Origin: an uncultured Bacteroidales bacterium
GTDB lineage: Bacteria > Bacteroidota > Bacteroidia > Bacteroidales > UBA932
DNA: 64,000 bases
NCBI GenBank assembly: GCA_944322925.1
Contig: CALUQM010000004.1
Span: 37,193 to 101,192, forward strand
Reading direction: 5' to 3'
The notes under the pieces were generated by a model, which saw only the letters and a program-made list of their open reading frames with translations, was not told where the DNA came from and did not search any database. Below are positions 53,520 to 62,309 of the stretch, in pieces. A program made the position numbers and the translations under genes. Numbering within the stretch: the stretch's first letter is position 1; each line of letters starts with the position of its first letter.

Positions 53520-54590
53520 ATGAAAAAAATTCTCTGCTTAGTTGATAGTTTGGGTTATGGTGGGGCTCAACGGCAATTGTCTGGATTAGCTGTTTTATTA
53601 AAGGACAAAGGTTATACGGTAAAGGTACTATCTTATTATAATATTCATTTTTACCTGCAATTTTTACTCGATAATAATGTCGATTATGAGTGTATTAATG
53701 AAAAACGACCGTTGCATAGAATATTTAAAATAAGGAAATGCGTTAAAGACTATTCGCCTGATTATGTGATTTCATACCTTGACACGCCGTCTGTAATAGC
53801 ATGTTTGTTAAAGGCAACAGGCTTTAAATATAAATTGATAGTATCAGAAAGAAACATAACGACTAAATTAAATTTCAGAGCAAAAATCAAGTTTTTTTTG
53901 TACAGGTATTCTGATCATATCGTTTCTAATTCTCATACTCAGAATTTGTTTATACAAAATAATTATCACAAATTATCATCTAAGTCTATTGCAATTACGA
54001 ATTTTACAGATTTATCATTATTTAAACCAATTTCAGGAAAAGTCAGAAATAAAACTCCACGTTTGTTAGTTCTTGCATCATTGATTCCAAGCAAAAATAC
54101 GCTACGATTTATCGATGCAATCAAAATTTTAAAAGACAGGCATTATGACTTTACTGTAGATTGGTTCGGTGAAACGGTTGGTGATTATGCCGATCAATGC
54201 CATAGAAAAGTTAGGGAATTATCTATCGATAATATTTTTCATATCCATCATAAAACCGATTCTCCGAATATAGAATATCAACATTCAGATTTTTTTTGTC
54301 TTCCATCAATATATGAAGGTACACCTAATGCTTTATGCGAAGCTATAGCATGTGGACTGCCGGTAGTTTGTTCGGATGTTTCCGATAATTCATTGTATGT
54401 TAAATCAGGATGCAATGGATATTTAATGGATCCTTTATCGGCGGTATCAATTGCCGAAGCAATAGAAAAATTGTTTGCTCTTACAGATATCCAATATTTA
54501 GAATTTTCCAAAACAAGCAGACAAATCGCAGAAAGCAAGCTATCTAAAGAAAGGTTTGTTAACGAATATATAGGATTGATAGAAGAATGA
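53520..54590 (+). CDS. Glycosyltransferase family 4 protein
   Basis: A 356-residue GT-B enzyme: KKILCLVDSLGYGGAQRQL at the N-terminus (acceptor side), LLVLASLIPSKNTLRFIDAI, and the C-terminal nucleotide-sugar block FFCLPSIYEGTPNALCEAIACGLPVVCSD. Sugar specificity unknown. From this gene the DNA becomes clearly AT-richer than the preceding locus. It overlaps the next gene by 4 bases. Confidence 0.92.
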   Translation: MKKILCLVDSLGYGGAQRQLSGLAVLLKDKGYTVKVLSYYNIHFYLQFLLDNNVDYECINEKRPLHRIFKIRKCVKDYSPDYVISYLDTPSVIACLLKATGFKYKLIVSERNITTKLNFRAKIKFFLYRYSDHIVSNSHTQNLFIQNNYHKLSSKSIAITNFTDLSLFKPISGKVRNKTPRLLVLASLIPSKNTLRFIDAIKILKDRHYDFTVDWFGETVGDYADQCHRKVRELSIDNIFHIHHKTDSPNIEYQHSDFFCLPSIYEGTPNALCEAIACGLPVVCSDVSDNSLYVKSGCNGYLMDPLSAVSIAEAIEKLFALTDIQYLEFSKTSRQIAESKLSKERFVNEYIGLIEE

Positions 54591-55546
54591 AGGATCTTAT
54601 TTTAATCGTATGCTATATGGGTAAATTACCCAGTTATTTTAGCATGTTCATCGATTCCTGTGCATGGAATTCCAAGATAGATTTCTTAATTGTTACAGAT
54701 GATTTTATAGATGCTGAAAGCTTCCCTCAAAATATTCAAATTGTCAATAAAGGAATTGAAGATATCGGAAATCTGATCAAATCGCGAATCAGTACAAGTG
54801 CCAAACTCGAACGACCTTATAAATTATGTGACTACAAGCCTGCTTATGGCGTTTTGTTTGAAGAATATATTAGGCAGTATAATTTTTGGGGCCACTGTGA
54901 TATCGACCTTATTTGGGGTGATCTGGAACATACTGTTTTACCGTTATTAGCACAGAATAGAGACAGATATTTTAAGTACGGACATTTGACTTTATATAAA
55001 AATACGCCTGAAGTCGCAGAATTTTATAAAAAAGATTATTCAGGATTGAATTATAATCTTGTTTTTTCTTCAAATATAAGTTGTGGGTTTGATGAGAAAG
55101 GTGGAACATGGAAATTGGCAGAGGAACAAGGCCTCAATATATACCATGATGAAATTTGTTTCGATATCAAATGGCGAAAATTACAGAACAATATAGAAGT
55201 TTTCAATTTTAAGAACTACGATAATCAATGTTTCATAATAGATAATGGGCATATTTATCGATATTATGACAGCAATGGTAAAATTTTCAAAGAAGAGAGA
55301 GCATATATCCACTTTCAGAAAAGAAGTATCACGCCGGTGAAATTATATAAAGACAAATCATATCAATTTTTATTTGATCGGATAATTGAGTTGGATGTGA
55401 ATTATTCGTTACCTCTCTGTTTTAAAAGAAATATAGATAAAAGGTTGAAGTTAGAGGAGTTAATCAGAGTTGATATTAAAAACTTGTTCCAATCAATAAA
55501 GTATAAGATGCTTGTTTTTAAGAAAATTATTGGTGTGTATAAATAA
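54587..55546 (+). CDS. Putative glycosyltransferase (DUF6625-like)
   Basis: 319 residues: LILIVCYMGKLPSYFSMFIDSC, KLCDYKPAYGVLFEEYI and the acidic FWGHCDIDLIWGD, which looks like a DxD-type nucleotide-sugar site in a GT-A-like fold. It resembles the DUF6625 proteins found in polysaccharide loci; I have no direct evidence for its donor or acceptor. AT-rich codon use like its neighbours. Confidence 0.65.
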   Translation: MKDLILIVCYMGKLPSYFSMFIDSCAWNSKIDFLIVTDDFIDAESFPQNIQIVNKGIEDIGNLIKSRISTSAKLERPYKLCDYKPAYGVLFEEYIRQYNFWGHCDIDLIWGDLEHTVLPLLAQNRDRYFKYGHLTLYKNTPEVAEFYKKDYSGLNYNLVFSSNISCGFDEKGGTWKLAEEQGLNIYHDEICFDIKWRKLQNNIEVFNFKNYDNQCFIIDNGHIYRYYDSNGKIFKEERAYIHFQKRSITPVKLYKDKSYQFLFDRIIELDVNYSLPLCFKRNIDKRLKLEELIRVDIKNLFQSIKYKMLVFKKIIGVYK

Positions 55547-55559
55547 AAAATATTTAAAT

Positions 55560-55997
55560 ATGTTGATTCATTGGTACCGTCTGGCAAATTGGCTATTCAG
55601 ACATCATATACCACTTTTGCCTAAGATTATATACTATATACAATATTTATTATTTAATTCATCAGTGCCGGCAAGTTGTACAATGGGGGGGGGTACTAAA
55701 TTCGCGTATGGAGGAATTGCGGTGGTCATTCATGCAAGGGCTGCTATCGGGAAGAACTGCGTTATAGGGCAGTGTGTTACAATTGGAGGAAGATCCAAAC
55801 ATTATGAGGTGCCTAAAATCGGTGATAATGTTTATATCGGTGCCGGGGCGAAAATTTTGGGTCCGATAACAGTCGGCAACAATTCGGTAATAGGAGCTGG
55901 CGCGGTTGTCTTAAAAGATGTTCCGGAGAATTCAATAGTTGTCGGTATTCCTGCCAAGGTTATAAAAACCAATATTAATCCAAGAGATTTTCATTGA
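55560..55997 (+). CDS. Serine O-acetyltransferase-like LbH acetyltransferase with G9 tract
   Basis: 145 residues. A short helical N-terminus (LIHWYRLANWLFRHHIPLLPK) leads into hexapeptide repeats (TKFAYGGIAVVIHARAAIGKNCVIGQCVTIGG, GDNVYIGAGAKILGPITVGNNSVIGAGAVV) and GIPAKVI, as in capsule SAT-like enzymes. The G9 tract runs from M42 through Gly43-45 and is in frame. A one-base slip would lose the catalytic beta-helix. ATG 55560 is preferred to an upstream in-frame start inside the previous gene. Confidence 0.88.
   Translation: MLIHWYRLANWLFRHHIPLLPKIIYYIQYLLFNSSVPASCTMGGGTKFAYGGIAVVIHARAAIGKNCVIGQCVTIGGRSKHYEVPKIGDNVYIGAGAKILGPITVGNNSVIGAGAVVLKDVPENSIVVGIPAKVIKTNINPRDFH
55685..55693 (+). repeat. 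Poly-G tract (G9) in acetyltransferase gene 2
   Basis: Codons AT(G) GGG GGG GGT (M42-G45); in frame at present. Striking in surrounding AT-rich DNA, where G runs should be rare. Confidence 0.9.
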
Positions 55998-56018
55998 TAC
56001 GCTTATAGTAATAGCAAA

Positions 56019-57053
56019 ATGAATAAGAAACTATTGATAATAGGAGGAAAGTCATATCAGGACACAGACAATCCCAGAATAGGCGGAACAACGATTTTGA
56101 TGGACAATTATTTGGATTATTGTTCCAGCCATCATGTTCCTTATGAATTTATATCAACCAACAGGTACTATGGAAAACTCAGTGGCATAAGGAACATGAT
56201 GTCAATGATCTTTTTGTTTTTCAAACACATAGGTCATTGTGACGTAATTATGGTGAATATCTCATCAAAATCTGGATTTATGATTATGCTACCTTACTTT
56301 GTATTTTGGTCCAAAATATTGCGCAAAGAGGTTGTGATAAGGATGTTTGCAGGAAATATTCATAAATTTATCGAATCAAAGAAATATTTGAAGCCTTTTA
56401 TTTTCAGGTGTTTGAAACAAACAAAAGTATCTTTTTTTGAAACAAAAGAAATAATACAATACTTCAAAGATAACGGATACGATGCAAATTGGTTTCCAAA
56501 TATAAGAGAGCCTAATGCTGATCATGTAGGACAGAATTATGACAAGCGCTTTGTTTTCGTATCTCAAATCAAAGAGAGTAAAGGTGTTGATTATTTGCTC
56601 CGCTTGTCAAATGTTTTACCGCAAGAATATACAATTGATATTTATGGTCCTATTATGGAGGCCAAATATTCAGAAGAATATTTCAAGAAGTTCAGGGCAG
56701 AATATAAGGGCGTAATTAAATCAAAAGATGTAATTAAAACATTGTCTGAATATAATATCCTTATTTTGCCTACTTACTGGATTGGTGAAGGATATCCGGG
56801 TATAATAATAGAAGCGCAATCTATTGGAATGCCCGTAATTTCAACTTTATGGGGTGCTATACCTGAATTAATTGAAGATAATGTGAATGGAATCCTGGTC
56901 CCGATAAAAGATGAACAAGCCCTGCTGAATGCTATCTTGAGAATAACTCAATCTGAATATGATAAGTTTAGCAAAGAGACTGATATCGTATTTAATGCAA
57001 GATTTAATTCAGATTCAGTTAATAAAAGAGTTACAGATTTAATGCTGAATTAA
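56019..57053 (+). CDS. Glycosyltransferase family 4 protein
   Basis: A 344-residue GT-B enzyme: KKLLIIGGKSYQDTDNPRIGG at the N-terminus, FVFVSQIKESKGVDYLLRL, and C-terminal ILILPTYWIGEGYPGIIIEAQSIGMPVISTLWGAIPE, where the usual E-x7-E donor site is readable. Specificity unknown. AT-rich. It precedes the second CapA gene by 2 bases. Confidence 0.9.
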   Translation: MNKKLLIIGGKSYQDTDNPRIGGTTILMDNYLDYCSSHHVPYEFISTNRYYGKLSGIRNMMSMIFLFFKHIGHCDVIMVNISSKSGFMIMLPYFVFWSKILRKEVVIRMFAGNIHKFIESKKYLKPFIFRCLKQTKVSFFETKEIIQYFKDNGYDANWFPNIREPNADHVGQNYDKRFVFVSQIKESKGVDYLLRLSNVLPQEYTIDIYGPIMEAKYSEEYFKKFRAEYKGVIKSKDVIKTLSEYNILILPTYWIGEGYPGIIIEAQSIGMPVISTLWGAIPELIEDNVNGILVPIKDEQALLNAILRITQSEYDKFSKETDIVFNARFNSDSVNKRVTDLMLN

Positions 57054-57055
57054 AG

Positions 57056-58138
57056 ATGATATTTTGTGGAGATATTGCTATTCCGTTTGTAGATGGAGTC
57101 CATTTTATTAATGTCCCTGAAGATTTATGCCAAAAAGATTGGTTCGGTAATTTAGAAGGTTCATTAGTCGATGATCATTATGCCCAAAATCATGATTTGC
57201 AAAATAGAAGAATTGTGTTTAATTCTTTCGAAGCTTTGCAAGATTTGAAGACTAAAATAAATTTTAAAGCATTCGGAATTGCAAATAATCATATCAAAGA
57301 TGCTGCGGAGATTTTTCAGACTCAGAAAAATCTTGAAAAATTAAACATACGTTATGTCGGTGCCGGCTTGAACTTTGAAACTGCTTCGAAACCGATACTT
57401 ATTACATCCGATGAAGTTGAATATGCCGTCGTAGCTTTTGGCTGGGATTTTATTAAATGTATTTATGCTTCTGAATCTGAAGAGGGCGTAAATCCATATA
57501 CGAAGAAAAATGTAATCAGACAGGCAAAAGAACTCTGTGAAAGGTTCCCGAATAAAAGATTAATAGCTTTCTTGCACTGGAATTATGAACTGGAACTTTA
57601 TCCTCAGCCATTAGACAGAGAAATTGCTCATAAATTAATCGATTTTGGTTTTTACTCTGTGTTAGGTTGTCATGCTCATAGAGTTCAGCCGATAGAAATA
57701 TACAGGAACAGACCGATTATTTACGGTTTGGGAAATTTTGCATTCCGACAAGGTACTTATATGAAAGGAAAATTGAGTTTTCCTCAATTTTCTTATGAGG
57801 AATTAGCAGTCGAAATAACTGCGGAAGGAAAGTTTATTATTCATGTATTTGAGTATAATCCGGCATATCATACAGTTACATATAAAACAGCAATGCCCGG
57901 AATTGCAAAATCTTGCCTGAACGATTTGACTGCTGCAGAATATAAAAAGTTTTTTACTAAAAAACGCGTTCAAAGGAAAGCGTTGCCGATTATGGATTAT
58001 GAAGATTCTTATTTGGGGTACAACTTAAAGAAAGCATGGGTTAAATCAAGAGGTAAATTAATAGATTGTTTGGTCGGGAATAAAAAGTTATTTGGAATAT
58101 TAAAGAAAATAGTTGCCAAAGTTTATGATCGTCACTGA
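57056..58138 (+). CDS. CapA family protein (second copy)
   Basis: A 360-residue relative of the CapA-like protein at 50.3 kb: MIFCGDIAIPF, GNLEGSLVDD, FKAFGIANNHIKDAAE, IAFLHWNYELELYPQPLDREIAHKLI, SVLGCHAHRVQPIEIYRNRPIIYGLGNFAF. The metallophosphatase-like ligands (D, N-H, H, H-x-H) are all visible. It overlaps the CapK-like gene by 14 bases. Two divergent CapA copies in one locus suggest two separate modification steps. Confidence 0.87.
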   Translation: MIFCGDIAIPFVDGVHFINVPEDLCQKDWFGNLEGSLVDDHYAQNHDLQNRRIVFNSFEALQDLKTKINFKAFGIANNHIKDAAEIFQTQKNLEKLNIRYVGAGLNFETASKPILITSDEVEYAVVAFGWDFIKCIYASESEEGVNPYTKKNVIRQAKELCERFPNKRLIAFLHWNYELELYPQPLDREIAHKLIDFGFYSVLGCHAHRVQPIEIYRNRPIIYGLGNFAFRQGTYMKGKLSFPQFSYEELAVEITAEGKFIIHVFEYNPAYHTVTYKTAMPGIAKSCLNDLTAAEYKKFFTKKRVQRKALPIMDYEDSYLGYNLKKAWVKSRGKLIDCLVGNKKLFGILKKIVAKVYDRH

Positions 58139-59477
58139 TTTTATACAGAAATTAAAAGCTAATGATATTCAGCTTCCTATTTGGGTAGGACAGTTATTGT
58201 CATTTATTCCATATTCATGCCGTCCGATTGTCGGGAAAGTGTATCGGCAAAGAATGAAAGAAATATCATTATACAATAATCTGTCAGTAGCCGAGAAACA
58301 GGCTTTTATTTTTAAAAAGATGAAAGCTATAGTCGAATATGCTGAAAATCAGATACCTTTCTATAAGGATTATTATAAAAAAAAGAATTTTTTTTCTACA
58401 CAGTTATCTACATTCGATGATATTAAGCGTATTCCCGTAATTGAAAAGTCAACCTTGATAGATTATGATATCTCATTAAGAAGTAATGAGTCTGTTCCCA
58501 AATTTAGAGTCAATACCGGAGGATCATCGGGTATTACGTTGTCATTTTATGTACAGCCGTCCTCAATCGGAAACGAGTGGGCTCATATTCACACGATGTG
58601 GGCCATGTTAGGCTACAAGCCCTCTGATCTTAAATTATATATAGCAGGAAGGAGTTGTGTGAAAAATGGTGTTGACTATGAATTTGCCAGGCATACGATC
58701 AGCTTGGACATGTATAAACCTTTTTCAGAAACAGCTTCGTTGCTGAAAACGAAATTGAAACACTGTCACTGTTATTACTTGCATGGATATCCGAGTGTTC
58801 TTGCCGAATTCGCCCAATATTGTATTGAAGATCAGGAATTATTGGACATATTAAAAAAATCATTAAAGGGTGCTTTTCTTACATCAGAATATCCATATCC
58901 ATTTTATCGTAATAAAATTGAAACTGTTTTCGGGATTCCGTCCCAATCATTTTATGGCCATACCGAAAGATGTGTGATGGCATATGAAACAAAAGAAAAA
59001 TTTAAATTCGTACCTTTCCAGACATACGGCTACACTGAAGCTATAGCAAACGGTGACGGGCATTTTGATTTGATCGGGACATCATATTACAATCAAGCTT
59101 CACCATTGATCCGGTATAATACGAAAGATATTATTGATAACCCGGTTTGTCAAGGAGAAATCATGACTTCATTTAATATTTTCGAAGGCCGAAGCGGTCA
59201 GTATATACTGGATGAAGATATGAGGAAAATATCTCTTACCGGCTTAATCATGGGACGACACCATGAGTTGTTCGATGTATGCAGTCATATCCAGATTGCT
59301 CAGAACGGAAATGGTAAGGCAATAATATATTTTGTTGCTAAGGACGGCGTAAAAATTGACAATCCGGAACAAATGTTTGATGGCAGCAATGTGAAAGTTC
59401 AGTTTTCGTTCGAACAGATAGACATGCCGATAAGGACAGTTTCTGGCAAAATCAATCTTTTGGTAAATAAACAGTAA
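58125..59477 (+). CDS. CapK-like / phenylacetate-CoA ligase-related adenylate-forming protein
   Basis: About 450 residues. The P-loop-like FRVNTGGSSGITLSFYV is the AMP-binding motif of PaaK/CapK proteins. SFYGHTERCVMAYE and RYNTKDIID with EGRSGQYILDEDMRK follow. In capsule loci such enzymes probably activate an acid for transfer to the glycan; the acid is unknown. Start at ATG 58125; an in-frame TTG lies 12 bases upstream. Followed by a heparinase-like gene and a GT4 gene, a recurrent neighbourhood in surface-glycan clusters. Confidence 0.85.
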   Translation: MIVTDFIQKLKANDIQLPIWVGQLLSFIPYSCRPIVGKVYRQRMKEISLYNNLSVAEKQAFIFKKMKAIVEYAENQIPFYKDYYKKKNFFSTQLSTFDDIKRIPVIEKSTLIDYDISLRSNESVPKFRVNTGGSSGITLSFYVQPSSIGNEWAHIHTMWAMLGYKPSDLKLYIAGRSCVKNGVDYEFARHTISLDMYKPFSETASLLKTKLKHCHCYYLHGYPSVLAEFAQYCIEDQELLDILKKSLKGAFLTSEYPYPFYRNKIETVFGIPSQSFYGHTERCVMAYETKEKFKFVPFQTYGYTEAIANGDGHFDLIGTSYYNQASPLIRYNTKDIIDNPVCQGEIMTSFNIFEGRSGQYILDEDMRKISLTGLIMGRHHELFDVCSHIQIAQNGNGKAIIYFVAKDGVKIDNPEQMFDGSNVKVQFSFEQIDMPIRTVSGKINLLVNKQ

Positions 59478-59482
59478 TAATC

Positions 59483-61048
59483 GTGGATATTAAATTGCTG
59501 ATAAAAACAATCAGGTATTTAACATTTACTCAGATAGTCGCTCAGGTGTGTCACAGGCTATTTAATCCTGCTTTTCGAAAATATCCTTTGACACAAACGG
59601 TCTCTCCTTTGCGATTATCCAGCTTGCAGGATAAATCTCCAAGTTTTGACTCTGATTCGAAGTTTTTTTCTTTTTTGAATATTTCCGACTCATTTCAAGG
59701 CTGGAATTTTGCTGGCCATGGTCCCTTGTGGACTTACAATCTGAATTATATGGACTGGCTGCTGCAGGAGGATATGACATTTGAGACAGGGGCACAGTGG
59801 ATTGACCGATTTATCACGGACCTACCGGACAATAAAGCCGGACTGGACCCGTATCCGATTGCTTTGCGCGGCATCAATTGGATCAAGTTTATTTCCATTC
59901 ATTACGAAGCCATCTGCCGGGACAGGCTCCGGTTATGGAATGATTCGCTGTACTCGCAGTACAGGCTGCTTGAGCGGAAATTGGAGTATCATCTGCTCGG
60001 GAATCATTTGCTGGAGGACGCGTATTCGCTTTTTATAGCTTCCGTATATTTTCGCGACGGGAAAATGTATCGCAAAGCTTCAGAACTGCTCAGGCAGCAA
60101 CTTGACGAACAGATATTGCCTGATGGTGCGCATTATGAACAGTCGCCCATGTATCATTGTATACTCTTGGACCGGCTCCTCGATTGCTATAATGTTGCGT
60201 ACAATAATCCGGTATTCGAGGGACAGGCAGAAATGACTTTGTTCCTGGAAAACAAGGCCTCCATGATGCTTGGGCATTTGTCATCCATAATATGGTCAGG
60301 CGGCGAGATTCCGTTGTTCAATGACAGTGCGGTTGGCATAGCGCTTGAACCTCGGCCGATTTTCGATTATGCCGTGAGGCTTGGATTGGAATGGCATGCC
60401 CGGACAATGAAAGAATGCGGTTACCGGAAGTATTCTTGCGTCAGCTTTGAGGCGATTGTCGATGTCGGCGGTATGACAGCATCTTATCAGCCTGGACATT
60501 CTCATGCGGATACTTTCAATTACGAACTAAGAATCGGAGGAGTCCCGTTTATTGTCGATACTGGAATTTCGACATATAACAAAACTTCTCGAAGGCAGTA
60601 TGAGCGTTCAACTTCTGCACACAACGCGGTGACAGTGAATGACCGCAATTCAAGCGAAGTCTGGGGAGGTTTCAGGGTTGGCAACAGGGCTGATGTCATG
60701 ATTTCTGAAGAGTCGCATGATGGCATTGCCGCTTCGCATGATGGTTTCGGACGGTCCGCCATTCACACTCGGCGGTTCAGTATTGAGAATGGCGGTTTTA
60801 CTGTTTCGGATAAGGTTGCAGGAACGCATGATTGCAAGAATTTTCTGCATTTCGCTCCTGATGTTGAAATTTTGTCGATAACAAAGGATTCGATAATTAC
60901 GAATAGGGCAGTGATTAGGTTTTCCGGTGCAGATAGAGCCGAAATTCTCGATGGAGAGATATCGACAGAATACAATAGGTTCAAACCGGTTAAGATTGCC
61001 GTGATGCACTTCAAACACGAAATGAAATATAAAATCGAAATACCATGA
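59483..61048 (+). CDS. Heparinase II/III family protein
   Basis: 521 residues, GTG start 6 bases after the CapK stop. N-terminal helical toroid (WNFAGHGPLWTYNLNYMDWL, LLGNHLLEDAYSLFIAS, DGAHYEQSPMYHCILLDRL) and a C-terminal beta domain starting PGHSHADTFNYELRIGGVPFIVDTG and SAHNAVTVNDRNSSEVWG. This matches alginate/heparin lyase-like proteins. No signal peptide, so in this locus it may act inside the cell or be an epimerase-like glycan modifier rather than a secreted lyase. Base composition returns toward that of the rest of the window. Confidence 0.9.
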   Translation: MDIKLLIKTIRYLTFTQIVAQVCHRLFNPAFRKYPLTQTVSPLRLSSLQDKSPSFDSDSKFFSFLNISDSFQGWNFAGHGPLWTYNLNYMDWLLQEDMTFETGAQWIDRFITDLPDNKAGLDPYPIALRGINWIKFISIHYEAICRDRLRLWNDSLYSQYRLLERKLEYHLLGNHLLEDAYSLFIASVYFRDGKMYRKASELLRQQLDEQILPDGAHYEQSPMYHCILLDRLLDCYNVAYNNPVFEGQAEMTLFLENKASMMLGHLSSIIWSGGEIPLFNDSAVGIALEPRPIFDYAVRLGLEWHARTMKECGYRKYSCVSFEAIVDVGGMTASYQPGHSHADTFNYELRIGGVPFIVDTGISTYNKTSRRQYERSTSAHNAVTVNDRNSSEVWGGFRVGNRADVMISEESHDGIAASHDGFGRSAIHTRRFSIENGGFTVSDKVAGTHDCKNFLHFAPDVEILSITKDSIITNRAVIRFSGADRAEILDGEISTEYNRFKPVKIAVMHFKHEMKYKIEIP

Positions 61049-62262
61049 AAATACTTTTTCTGACAGATAATTTCCCGCCCGAGGTCAATGCTCCGGCGTC
61101 ACGGACATACGACCATGCTAAAGAATGGATATCCAAAGGACATGATGTTACGGTGATTACGTGCGCTCCTAATTTTCCACAGGGGAAAGTATATCCAGGA
61201 TACAGGAACAAACTGTACCAGAAAGAGATGATGGATGGAATAAAGGTCATCCGCGTGTGGTCATATATCACGGCAAACAAAGGTTTTGTCAAGAGAACCC
61301 TTGATTACATCAGCTATTCAGTAACTTCGTTTTTTGCCGGCTTGTTCCAGAAGGCGGATGTGATAGTCGCCACATCGCCTCAATTCTTTACGGCGTTGAG
61401 CGGGCGGACTCTGGCTTTCTGGAAACGGTTGCCGTGGATAATGGAGGTCAGGGATCTGTGGCCGGAATCCATCAAGACTGTAGGAGCGATGAACGACAAC
61501 ATTTTTATCCGGTATTTTGAACGGCAGGAGATGAGATGCTATCGTTCCGCAAAAAAAATCGTCGTTGTTACGGATTCTTTCAGGAAAAAACTGATATCGC
61601 GCGGAGTAGATGAAAATAAGATTTCAGTTGTCAAGAACGGAGTTGACAGGAGTCTTTTCATGCCCGAGCCGAAAGACGGGGGAATCATTGCAAAACTTGG
61701 ACTGCAGGGCAAGAAGGTAATCGGTTATATCGGAACACATGGTATGGCGCACAAACTCGATTTTATTCTCCAATGTGCCAAGAAGATGGACGGAAAGAAT
61801 GATTATCATTTTCTTCTTATAGGATCCGGTGCCGAGAAAGACAATCTTCTGAAACTGAAAGACAGCTTGAATTTGTCAAACGTCACCATGCTTGATCCTG
61901 TCCCTAAATCGGAGGTCAAACGTTATATTTCAGTCCTGGACGTTTCTTTGATTAATCTCAAGAAATCTGATCTTTTCCTGACAGTCATCCCGTCCAAGAT
62001 TTTCGAGAACGCGGCAATGGAAATCCCTATTCTCATGGGTGTCGGGGGAGAGGCGAAGGATATTATCGAGTCATACGGAGCAGGCCTGTGTTTCGAACCG
62101 GAAAATGAAGAGGATTTTATGGAAAAACTTTACAGCCTGATGTCTGATTCCTCCCTTTATGAACAGTGCAGGCAAGGCTGCAGAAAACTTGCGGCGGATT
62201 TCGACAGGAAAGTATTGGCCGATAAAATGCTTGCTGTCATTGAGGGTGTGTGGAGGAAGTGA
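61045..62262 (+). CDS. Glycosyltransferase family 4 protein (WbuB-like)
   Basis: A 405-residue GT-B enzyme of the WbuB/WcaI type: MKILFLTDNFPPEVNAPASRT, HDVTVITCAPNFPQGKVYPGY, IMEVRDLWPESIKTVGAM, VVKNGVDRSLF, and SKIFENAAMEIPILMGVGGEA. WbuB-like enzymes transfer a deoxy-amino sugar; donor unknown here. 4-base overlap with the heparinase-like gene. It looks like the last recognisable gene of the polysaccharide operon. Confidence 0.92.
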   Translation: MKILFLTDNFPPEVNAPASRTYDHAKEWISKGHDVTVITCAPNFPQGKVYPGYRNKLYQKEMMDGIKVIRVWSYITANKGFVKRTLDYISYSVTSFFAGLFQKADVIVATSPQFFTALSGRTLAFWKRLPWIMEVRDLWPESIKTVGAMNDNIFIRYFERQEMRCYRSAKKIVVVTDSFRKKLISRGVDENKISVVKNGVDRSLFMPEPKDGGIIAKLGLQGKKVIGYIGTHGMAHKLDFILQCAKKMDGKNDYHFLLIGSGAEKDNLLKLKDSLNLSNVTMLDPVPKSEVKRYISVLDVSLINLKKSDLFLTVIPSKIFENAAMEIPILMGVGGEAKDIIESYGAGLCFEPENEEDFMEKLYSLMSDSSLYEQCRQGCRKLAADFDRKVLADKMLAVIEGVWRK

Positions 62263-62309
62263 TTGTATCGGCTTTGATTACATAGCGAACTTACGGATTG
62301 TATGATGCC

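Noticed and set aside
53892-58396. T8 tracts in the AT-rich glycosyltransferase and CapK genes as extra phase switches
   Set aside because: Runs of eight T or A are expected by chance in DNA this AT-rich, and all affected frames are intact, so they are not evidence in themselves.
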